A DNA stretch of 64,000 nucleotides from Chondrosia reniformis (Eukaryota; Porifera; Demospongiae; Chondrillida; Chondrillidae), in contig OX359193.1 in NCBI GenBank assembly GCA_947172415.1, positions 186,001 through 250,000 on the forward strand, written 5' to 3'. This document shows positions 47,868 through 62,664 of the stretch, in pieces. The translations under genes were made by a program, and so were the position numbers. The notes beneath the pieces are model-generated. The model ran no database searches. It was not told the origin of the DNA and saw only the letters and a list, made by a program, of their open reading frames with translations. Positions within the stretch are counted from its first letter, which is position 1, and each line of letters opens with the position of its first letter.

Positions 47868-50800
47868 CTATAAAAACAGTGACTTTCTTTTGCCTTCTTG
47901 AAAGTGAGCAGTTCTATGAGCAAAATCTTCGGGCAAGCTGTATCTGCTAAAGCTTTTACGAGTGTTGTTTGGAGAATTTTGGGGGCTGTTTCTAATGGAT
48001 CTCCCCTTTGGTTGTAGATAGGTTACATGTCCTCCAAACTGCTGACCATACAGCTTGCAATGCATATTGTGAATGCAAGCATGTTGCAACAAAGGATTGG
48101 TGAGGAAGGCTTCGTGCATCTGCTTGATGCAGCGTCTTGACAGGTGGCTGGTATTGTCATCAGGAGCTGGACAGAGGGGAATGAGTTTGTAATATATATA
48201 AAACATTAAAAAGACAGCCATGTTTTTGGTTATCCTTCCTTACAGACACTACAGTACTGATACAAAGTTGAACATGAGAGGGGTGCTATGGGGATAGTAT
48301 TTTGGTATCATTAACCTAACTGTTTCGGTTGCATACAAACAAATTGTTTATATAATTTAGATGTACTTGTACTTGAAATTATTATCCTTATAACTGCATG
48401 GTGTCAACAAGTTACGCAGCATAAATTAATTGGTGATTCATAGCGTCACATCTGCACTCAATGTGACTCGCTTGAACAAAGGAAATCACATAGTAGCCTT
48501 CCAAATTATCATCATAGCATTTGACAGGACAGATGGAATAAAGACCCTTTACCATTTATCAGATTTACCAGATAGATAATGGTAAAGGTCTTTATTGCAC
48601 CTGACCTGTAAATAATTTGACCAAATTTCACCGCAATGCATCATTATATTAGTTTAGTCTTTATACATTGGTTTCTCTACCTTCCATTCTCCTGTCAACA
48701 GCCGAATAGGAGACAACCAGTGCATCCTTTACTAACAGCTAAATAATAAAAAGACATTTAACAAGTCGATAGAGTTATCTATGGGGAATCCCCTACCTCA
48801 GCTGTTCCTGCCGGCTCCCTGTCTACATCAAACAGTTTGATATTGGCATTTATATCATTCAGAGTCTTAAACACACAGTGCCACTGAGGGGTAGAAACAC
48901 ACATCAGGTGAGGGTCACTTGGTACCAGCTTGTGCAGGCATACCATGTCTTTGATGTGTGTTATTTCATTGGCCAAGGACTTGTTGCCTAGCAACAGCAG
49001 AGAGGTGTCATTGCATGTCAGTACTGCTATGCAACATTGCTCCAAAGTTTCTAATCCTCCCAACTCCTGAAATATAACATTTTCATAAATACACTCATAA
49101 ATGGTAATTGGTGAGGCTAACCTTCACTAAGTCATCAATACAGGTATCAGCTGTCTTCTCAGAAGAGCTGGAAATATGCAATCTGGTGACACTCTCCTCG
49201 AGGGAGGGCATTTTAGGAGTCTCAACAAGATGAATCTCATCCACACTATCCACTCTGATCTCAGAATCCACCCTCTGAGTGTCATCTTGGACTAACATTG
49301 TGGTCAACACTCGGAGGTGACTTGAAGCAAATGATGATGATGGAGTTCTGAATGCTTCCTCTTGTTGGACCAACTCAAAGGGGAGTTTCCCTTCATTCTC
49401 TAATGTACCATCTTTAACCTCGGCTGCAGGCTCTGTTTTACCCTGCCCACAGATCTCCAGATGGTCAAGGAGGGACACTGATGGAGTGAGGAATCCTTCA
49501 ACTTCAGAGCTGCCTCGTGACACATTCTGGGGTGAGGAAGAAGAGGTGTTCTGCGAAGGAGATGAAGTAACCAGGCTGCTACTCTTGTGTGGAAGCTTGT
49601 ATTTCTCTGAAATTATTATCGGCTCTGTAACAATCTTCCCTTGGCTAGCTGGTGCATCTTCTGACATCTTGTCATTAGTAGGACCATTGATACAATTTAG
49701 ACTTTCCCCATGGGGGGGTACAGGGGTTAGGCTACTGGTACTCTTATCCGATCCATCCTCAGATGGACCATCTCTTTTGCAGTTCTCTGGTATAGCATAG
49801 ATAACCCTGTATTCGTCAGGTGGAGATTTCTGAGCAATACCAGTTGGGGAGAATTCGATTGCACTCTCCTTATCATTATTGCTTTCTAATCTGTGCCTTT
49901 GAGAAGATCTTCTTTTTCGAGTATTTGATGGTGAAGCATTAGATTTCAGTGATTTGTAGGCAGCAGTGAAATCCGCAGCTTCAGGACGATTGCGATGAAT
50001 TAAACCAGACACTTCCTTTACAGGGAGATAGACAAAGTGCAATCGACCTCCCGGTAAATCTTTGTAGAGAGAAGAGACATGTATCTGAGAGACCTCCACA
50101 AGCTACAGACACTCTCACTCACCATCTGCCTCAATGGTCAGCATTGATTCCTTAAAGTGATCTCTCTTCTGAATCAACGGAAGAAGCATGATGCATGTGG
50201 TAGCAGGAAGTAAGTTGCACAATACCCTACAAGAAAAGGAGTCAATAAATAACAGTCTCTTAACTATCTCTAATAATTTAACAATCTCTCATATAACTTT
50301 CAAGCTTGTCAGCCATTTTAAAATAAAAAAGGTAAAAAAACAGCTTAGACAGGTCAAGTAGTTGTGTTTACCTGTCTTTGTAAACAACACATCCAGAATA
50401 CAGGCTACAGTCTCTGGTACACCAGTTCAAGAGTTGAGAGGCCTGAATGTATACCTTGGTCGACATCTAAAGCAGTATAAATTGAACTATCATGTGAGCA
50501 TCACATGACAATCATGTGACTATCATGATATGCGGCTCACTTTGCTAGGTCTGTTTAACAGATATGGAATGACACTAAAGATGCAGCTCAATTGTGACTG
50601 ATGTTTCAATAAGACTTCCTCCATGTAGACTGGAACTAGCAACCTTAAGCTCCTCATCAGTGCCTGCCAGTTGCCATTGCACTCAGACTATATGCAGGGA
50701 GGGGAAGACCCTGTAATCTAATAAACAGCCATGTGCATAATTTAGTTAAAGTGGCTGTATTTAATAATTTGATTATCAAATATATCTTTAATTAGTTGAC

Positions 50801-51451
50801 AATGTTTAAATAGACAATTTATGAACTATATAGATGGTTTTAAATAATTTTCACAACTTAATCAATGTACGTATTTTAAAAAAACTACATTTCAGCAATG
50901 TTCAATTTCTATCAAATAGTTCTTTCCAATTAGAAATTCCAATCTTATAAATGCTCACATTTCAGGGACATGCAATAGATAGTGAATGTCAATAGCTGGA
51001 CCCACCTCCAGAAGCCAGTCAGGGGAGTGATGGTAAAACATGAAAAGGTTTCGCAACTCCTCCAGGTACCGAATGGTATATGACGGCTCTTCTAGCGTCC
51101 TAGTAGACATTATCTAAAGCAATAATGAAACAACTTGGACCAACATGCTGCATGTACAAGAGCTAGCAATAGTCCACGTACAATTATAAAACGCTTCCCC
51201 AAACGCTTTACAGCAAATCCACGCGATTTGGTAACAATGAACTGCACGTTGTCGCCTTGGAACTCGATTAGAACTTTATAAGCTCCAGTAATCTGGCCGC
51301 AGAGGCGAACTTTGTCATCATCTTCCATTTCCGAAAAAGGAAAGTGGAAGGCAATAGATTCTTTAAAGTCATCTTCGCCCTTTGCTTTAAAGGGATCAAC
51401 AATGAATACCGTTCGGTCGTACGCCGGCACCTTTTCACCCTGTTCAGCCAT
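47868..51451 (-). CDS. HPS4: HPS4 (BLOC-3 subunit) homologue
   Basis: 713-residue model; human HPS4 is 708. Exons in transcript order: 51451-51182, 51113-51006, 50466-50372, 50226-50123, 50059-49122, 49066-48797, 48738-48681, 48166-47868. The N-terminal longin-type domain contains SIAFHFPFSEMEDDDKVRLC then GQITGAYKVLIEF, matching human [21 protein letters not shown]. Next comes LNWCTRDCSLYSGCVVYKDR (human ILAGCILYKG). GGRLHFVYLPVKEV matches ASGHFAFLHVPVPDG. A long Ser-rich disordered region follows, as in vertebrates. The C-terminal longin part includes LLQHACIHNMHCKLYGQQFG. With HPS1 it forms BLOC-3, the guanine-nucleotide exchange factor for Rab32/38 in lysosome-related organelle biogenesis. 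Confidence 0.82.
48537..48596. repeat. Near-perfect palindrome in HPS4 intron 7
   Basis: The left arm AATAAAGACCCTTTACCATT (48537-48556, then TATC) is mirrored by the right arm GATAATGGTAAAGGTCTTTA (48575-48594, then TT), with two one-base bulges and a 14-base loop. It would form a stem of about 22 base pairs. It may be a tiny foldback element. Confidence 0.75.
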
Positions 51452-51600
51452 ACGCGTCGTATATCTATGGTTCAGCGGCCATTTTCAGTCATGTGATTTC
51501 CCAGCACATTTTTATTTTTTAATATTTTATAGCATAATCTTTGTTTAGCATACAAGTTCTGGACATAGGCGCACTACTCTACTATCCACTCTAATATCTA

Positions 51601-52566
51601 CTACTGGCACTGCTTGGGAATGGTAAACATTGTCTTTGGAGGCTCTTCTTCCTTGTAGGAGGTGAACACTTCAAGAATGAATTGACCAGGAATCTCGGTC
51701 TCAATAGCATGAGGCATCATTGGGCTAGCCTTGGTGACCGCGACGCTGATCCTCACATCTGCTCCCTACAGGGAAGGGGGAGGGGGAGGGGTGCTGGTAA
51801 TGCAGGAGTTGGTCAGAAAATGGCAGTCCCTACACTCACATGAAACTCCCATACGTCATAGGCTACATGCCTTATTTCTATCTCTCCAACATAGACGGAT
51901 ACTTTAAGGAAATCCCAGTAAGATGGCAGACTCTTCATGGTCAAGTTCCTAACTCCGCATCTCTCAGTTGTTTCACTAAATTAAATGACATTATGTCTTA
52001 ACAGTTTAACAAGCGGAATGTCTGGATGCATGATAGTAACCTACCCTCGGATGTCGTACTGCTTTCCCTACAAAAGGAGCAACACTTTGTAAGTTGAGTG
52101 AATATGGTAAAAAGTGTCAACCTACAGTATTGTATAGCGAGAGTTGATATGCATGAACTCGATTAGCAACGGTAAAGTTGGTCATGGCGCTGTTTTGCGA
52201 CGTAGAGCGAGCCCTCATTCCTGTAAGTGAAACAAAATGCAAGCTCTCTTCAGGTTTAGTTCCCCTATAGGCTCTTTTACAGAATAGGCATATAGCATGT
52301 AGGAAAATGGTATCTTAGATTTTTCATGACATCAATGTGGCTTGATTATATAGAAAACAAATTAACTACTATCCATTTACCTTTTCCAAACACTGTTTGT
52401 TCCGCATGAATCTCAATGTCCAACTAGAAAAGACTGCAAAGTGAACTAACAACAAGAAAATGCAGAAAGAACTTACAGCGGCTACGAACGTGTCCTTAAA
52501 CGTTGGTCGCGTTTGTGCAAAAGCCAAGGCGAGCACTGAAGCAAAGACTAGCAAGATCAGCTTCAT
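51601..52566 (-). CDS. Secreted ependymin-related protein
   Basis: 183-residue model. Exons in transcript order: 52566-52477, 52423-52381, 52220-52126, 52067-52045, 51975-51840, 51765-51601. A signal peptide is clear (MKLILLVFASVLALAFAQ). The rest is beta-rich with few motifs. The blocks YDIRGETTERCGVRNLTMKS, YDVWEF and the C-terminal TMFTIPKQCQ follow the order of conserved features in ependymin-related proteins (cysteine in a Q-x-x-x-x-C context, a central W, and a terminal CQ). Ependymins are secreted or lysosomal, bind hydrophobic ligands or calcium, and form cysteine-linked dimers. Only two cysteines are present in the mature chain, fewer than in vertebrate EPDR1. The family call is by pattern and is moderate. 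Confidence 0.62.
52250..52320 (+). repeat. Dispersed repeat family B, right half only
   Basis: GGTTTAGTTCCCCTATAGGC, TTACAGAATAGGCATATAGC and ATGTAGGAAAATGGT match, in order, the half-element at 12793-12870 read on the minus strand. It lies in the ependymin-related gene's intron 2 (52221-52380). Confidence 0.55.
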
Positions 52567-52827
52567 TTCTGACGAAAACGTTCACCGAAGACTGCAAAGG
52601 AACTCAGCAAAAAGGTCTCTCAAAGTCCTTATTTGGAGATGGCCCCACAAGTCATATGATTGTGACACGGAGTGTAACGCGAAGTTATACGGAAGCTACC
52701 AAAACACATCAAAAGAATAAAAGCATAGACTCACTATAGGAAGTCCACGATAAAGGCAAACATAACGAATATAGTTAAACACTTTTGTGCCATAAATTAA
52801 AAGCCTGATTTCATTAAGAAAATCTTA

Positions 52828-58079
<5,252 letters not shown>

Positions 58080-58856
58080 CTTACGGCACTAAACAATATC
58101 GATATCTCCCGTCAACTCAACCTACGTACTAAGACCAGTAATTTCGTACTAATGATATAACGGAAAACTGTCCTACCAAAGAAGCCTTACACTTTACACA
58201 CTCCATGTTTAAACACCCCGGTATGTAGAAGGAATGCGATTATGATAATACCGACTCCTCAAACATGCATGGAATGTAGCCTTCCAGATGGATCAGCACT
58301 TACCTAATCAAAACTATACGGAGTGGAAATTTCGCCTATTTTCGAATTTTATTTTCTTCATATACCTAATGTAGTTAAAGTATAAGTAACCTTGACGCAG
58401 ATATGAAATATGTGCGAAAAAACAGCTTTCTGCGAGAAATGTAAGGTTCTATTTACAAGTCGTTACGTGCAGTTTCCTAAAATACTTGTAATTAGCACAT
58501 TACTCAGGGCATGTAGTGTATGCGTCACAAAGGGTTGACGAAGCCAAAGCGATGGGCGTCAACACATAACGGATATCCCGTAACTAATCTTGCGACTCGC
58601 TTTGTGAAGTTTAATTATACAGAATGCCCGACGGCCGACCTCACCTGAACTTGGTCTCTTCTTTGGCTTCCTGTCAGAAGGCGGTGGTGTGACGGTAGAT
58701 GTACTACACTTTCTCATTTCATCACTAGCTAACTCTACACTTTCTCCTAGGCTCCATCTCAGCAAACCTTTTATGCACTAACATAACACAGACTTTTGGA
58801 GACACGCCCCAAACCCCCACATACACCCACTCCATTTATTGCGCAAGTCTATAAAA
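58080..58856. other. Divergent region, LIMK / PPTC7
   Basis: About 780 bp. It holds the possible LIMK upstream exon (58206-58177). A minus-strand open stretch runs 58765-58627 and ends at a good donor (TCAG|GTGAGG); it reads MLRWSLGESVELASDEMRKC then STSTVTPPPSDRKPKKRPSS. This could be a first coding exon of a small unknown gene or of a LIMK isoform, but I could not find a frame-compatible partner exon with confidence. Confidence 0.35.
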
Positions 58857-60189
58857 ATGGCCGCTAGACTGCTGACGAGGTCGTTCAATAAAACGATCCA
58901 CACTTCTTCTCTTAACTCAGCGCTGCATCTCATTACATCTTCATTTGGAGTGTCCAAGTTTGGAAAGAAAATGATAATGGTCGAGGATGCAGTTAAATCA
59001 GTTGGCGATGACGCGCTACTTGTGTACAGTAGCAACAAAATTGCAGTTCTAGGCGAGCATTGGATAATTAAATTTGTGTATTAAGTGTACTTCATATGCA
59101 TGATGAGTGTAGCACAGTTACACGCAGTACTTCGTTAAGACCAATGGGCTTGTTAGTCTCGTGAACCAGACCGCTATATCACCTCCATATTTACTTGATG
59201 ACATCACCCAATTCTATCTTTGCTGCTCTATAGGAGTGGCTGATGGCGTGGGTGGTTGGAGGGAAAAAGGGGTAGATCCCTCCCTGTTTGCTAAAGCACT
59301 AATGACATCATGTAAGAGTGTTGCTGCTCAGATGCAGTCAGAATGCAATCCGGTAACGGTGTTACAAAAGAGTCACATGACTGTCATGCAAGACACAAGT
59401 GTCCCGGAAGGTAGGCCCCCAGTGCCTGGAAACGGAAGAACTGTCTGTCATGGTTATATCTGTTTCTTCAGGAAGTAGCACAGCTTGTGTTGGTGTGTTG
59501 AATAAGGAGAAACACGTGTTAAGTGTTGCCAATCTTGGAGACTCTGGATTCCTTATTTTGAGGAACCATTCAGTTTTGGTCAAATCAAAGGAACAACAAC
59601 ACTACTTTAATGCACCTTACCAATTAGCCAAGCATAATCTAGGGGCTTCCCCTATTCCAGGAGAGGATAGGTATGTGTGTGTGCATGTCTGCAAATCAGT
59701 CATTCATAATTGTGTTTCTCAAGCATAGGGCCAGTATGTCTGATTCCTATAATATCAATCTAGAAGATGGTGATTACATTCTCTTTGCAACAGATGGTCT
59801 CTATGACAACATGTATCTCAAAGACATTTTGGAAAACTTACAGTTGAGTAAGAACCTATCTAATGAAATAGTAAGTAAACGAGTTAGTGAACAGACATTC
59901 TAATTCCATAATATCTATATTCCATTATGTCGACATAAACCTAATTGTCATTAATTGGCTTGTATGTAGTATATCTAGTGTGAAACTACTTCATTAAAGT
60001 ATCCTTTCCTGCTAGGAGCTGAGGGCAGCGGTGGAGAGATTAGTTACTAGCTGCTGTGAATTGGCACGCGACAAGTTATATCTTTCCCCATTTGCCAGAA
60101 ATGCCAACATCGAAGGCATCAGATTGAGAGGTGGCAAAGTGGATGATATAACAGTTATACTCAGTAAAATAGTAAAAACTGAGGATTGA
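58857..60189 (+). CDS. PPTC7: Mitochondrial PP2C-type phosphatase PPTC7
   Basis: 295-residue model (human 304). Exons: 58857-59052, 59234-59410, 59472-59670, 59729-59870, 60016-60189. The Arg/Ser-rich N-terminus [20 protein letters not shown] looks like a mitochondrial targeting sequence. PP2C metal-binding motifs are [36 protein letters not shown] and [21 protein letters not shown] matches the PPTC7 signature. PPTC7 dephosphorylates mitochondrial proteins, supports coenzyme Q synthesis and limits BNIP3/NIX mitophagy. The first intron must use a GC donor (CTAG|GCGAGC) to keep the frame. The 3' end is 15 bp from the next gene's stop. Confidence 0.92.
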
Positions 60190-60204
60190 AAATATTTATG
60201 TACA

Positions 60205-60671
60205 TTATTTTCGTTTGCTTTTCTCTTTTTTTCCCTTTCCTGATATTTTTACTATTTTGAAATTGGTTTCTTTCTCAAACGCCTTGGAAACAACTTCTTT
60301 TTCAATATGTTTTCGTATGTCCTTTTCTAAAGCCTGCAATGTTGAAAGAGCATTGTCAATCACAGTCTGTGCTCAAAGGACAGCATTGCTATACTAAGGC
60401 AGTTCATAAATGAATGACGTACTTGCTTTAGCTTGGAGGATTTACTCGATCCGTTCTTTTTAAATAGTCTTGCACTCGTCGAGCTCTTCTTCATTTCTAT
60501 AAGGATCATTGGAACTGTACACTGCGCAGCGGGTGTGAGAGATCGAGGCTAGGTATTATGGATAGATCTAGATGCCTAAAGCTTACGTTTTCTCTCCTTC
60601 TTCCTCTTTAGGTTCTGTACAGCAGCACTCCCAAAGCGAGTTGAAGGCTTTTTACTCGATCCTTGTGCCAT
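60205..60671 (-). CDS. C19orf53: UPF0390 (C19orf53-like) small basic protein
   Basis: 95-residue model (human 99). Exons in transcript order: 60671-60587, 60496-60423, 60333-60205. It begins MAQGSSKKPSTRFGS, like the MAQG start of human C19orf53, and is very rich in Lys. The C-terminal helix LEKDIRKHIEKEVVSKA aligns with human LEVGIRKKIEHDVVMKA. The function is not established; the composition suggests a nucleic-acid-binding or nucleolar protein. It is divergent from RAD51C (49 bp between start codons) and convergent with PPTC7 (15 bp between stops). Confidence 0.75.
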
Positions 60672-60720
60672 CTTCGAGAATGGTAACTAACGAAGAAAAA
60701 CGCAAATTTTGGCGACCGTT

Positions 60721-62607
60721 ATGGCTGCGGCTATTTACAGGCCGTTGAATACTCTACCGTTACCAGGTGTCTTGAAGGTCAAGCTAGCGAGGAAAGGCTA
60801 CGACACCGTAGGAGACATTCATAGTTTGCAAGCTTCTACCCTGGTGACAGGTACACGCCAGGTAGACTGTTTTAACTTGTTGTTTAGAGATTTCTGCACA
60901 ATATCTATTCCATCTGTATTGTGTATGCTAATCTAGAGCTCGAAGTAACTGAAGAGGAAGCGGAAACGATTTTAAAGTGTGCAAATGAAGGACATGAAAC
61001 TGCAACCGCGGTCCAGTCGACCAGCAACGTTGCAAATTCCGGAGGCTGCACTTTAGTTGAACTACTTAAACGGGAGCAGGAGATGGGAAATATAGTCAGC
61101 TTTTGTGCTAAAATTGATGAAATGTTAGGTGGGTGCCATTTTATGTATCCATCCCTCCATCCATCCCTCTGTACCACATCAGGTGGGGGTGTGCCAATTG
61201 GAAGGATGACGGAGGTGTGTGGTTCCCCTGGAGTGGGTAAGACACAGATGTGTATGCAGCTAGCAGTGGATGCTACCATTCCTGAAGCATTCGGTGGAGT
61301 GGGTGGGGCGACCATATACATTGACACAGAGGGTAGTCTGGTGGTGGAGCGTTTGGCTCAGATAGCCGCTGCAGCTGTGGAGCACATCAAAGAGGTCGCA
61401 GAAGGGGCAGAGGGAGAAGGTCTGTTAATTAACTACATGGATTAAAGCCAAACATTATATTCTTTTTATCAGAAACCTCATATATTATATTAGGACTATA
61501 TCACATTAGTAATATGAAGTAGAGTTTCTCTGATTATTGATTACATAGCTGATACAAGGAATATGAAGGATAAACTTAGTCCTTTCAAGAGAAAGGTTGA
61601 TCATGTTAGGGAAATTCCCAGAAATAGCTGTCAGGCCCATTGGAGAAGGAGAAGGAGAAAAGACTGTATCCTCATCATCTGTATCTTAGCCCCATCTTAT
61701 CTCTATGAGAATAGGTAAACTTTAAGTTACTACAATTTTCTTAATCCAGATGTAGAGTCCATAAGTGCTGCTAGCAGGTACACTGTGGAGCACGTTCTCA
61801 AGTCTATTTATTGTGTTCGGATATTAACTCACACTGAGCTTCTGGCCATGGTGAATATCTTACCCAAATTTGTGGAGGAGAATCCTTTAATTAAACTCAT
61901 CATAATTGATAGTGTAGCCAGCCCTTTCAGAAATGAGTTCACTGATCTTGGGCTTCGAAATAGACTCTTAAATGGAATGGCACAGAAATTGATCAAAATG
62001 GCCTCTGAAAAAGGACTAGCAGTCAGTGAACAAGAATATAACACCTATCTTTTGAATGGTTCATCTTTCAACTGTTTGAGTGTCCAACTGCATCCTTGGA
62101 TGCTAAGTGGAAAGATGAACATTCAAGGATGTACTAATTTCTTCAAGATTCACATCAATGTTTGTAAATGTCACATGACAATGATTACTTCCTCCTGTCC
62201 TCTGACCTCAGGTGGTATTGACCAATCAGATGACTTTGCAGCAGGGTCAGAAGGGGGAGGGGCTACAGAGGATGACCCCTGCACTAGGGGAATCTTGGGG
62301 TCACGTTTGCACTATAAGAATAGTTCTGTATAGAGAAAAGGGGTCTCGCTATGCACTGCTCTACAAGTCACCATCCAAAAAAGAAATGTGTGTTACTTAT
62401 AAGATCACTGTAAGTTTTTTTAATCATCTTTAATAATGTGATCAACTTGCTCTAATTGTTTGTCTTTAGGAGTTTGGCCTTAGAGATGTTGATTTTCCGG
62501 ATCAAGAGGACTTGTTGACTGACTGTCCTTCTGAAGAATGCAGGCTGGACAATTCTGGGGAGTGCGAACCGCCCAAAAACAAAAAAGCCCATGTACAAAG
62601 ACATTGA
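60721..62607 (+). CDS. RAD51C: RAD51 paralogue RAD51C
   Basis: 388-residue model (human 376). Exons: 60721-60850, 60937-61128, 61183-61419, 61750-62021, 62212-62409, 62470-62607. I chose ATG 60721. An N-terminal helix-hairpin-helix-like region precedes the RecA fold. Walker A is EVCGSPGVGKTQMCMQLAVD, Walker B IKLIIIDSVASPFR. Family-specific blocks are ECFGG-like EAFGGVGGATIYIDTEGS, HTELLAMVNILPKF, LTNQMT, PALGESWGH and LYKSPSKKE, all matching human RAD51C. RAD51C works in the BCDX2 and CX3 complexes in homologous recombination and fork protection. The C-terminus is rich in Lys and may supply the nuclear signal. Introns 3 and 4 contain repeat elements. Confidence 0.93.
61600..61690 (+). repeat. 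Dispersed repeat family B, fragment in RAD51C intron 3
   Basis: GGAAATTCCCAGAAATAGCT, GTCAGGCCCATTGGAGAAGG and CTGTATCCTCATCATCTGTA match the left half of the copies at 33215 and 47383. Confidence 0.6.
62055..62140. mobile_element. MITE-like fragment in RAD51C intron 4
   Basis: AATGGTTCATCTTTCAACTG followed by TTTGAGTGTCCAAC matches the terminal arm of the foldback elements at 19228 and 56417. A short inverted match, GGAAAGATGAACATTC, follows about 45 bp later. Confidence 0.5.
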
Positions 62608-62664
62608 GTAATTACCTCATGAATCTAATTAGGTCTATGAATATTCTTAGATACATGCTGCAAA

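Noticed and set aside
50560-50720. Possible additional dispersed repeat in HPS4 intron 2
   Set aside because: Some words recall other elements (GACTGATGTTTCAATAAG, CTCCTCATCAGTGCCTG), but I could not match it to a second copy in this window.
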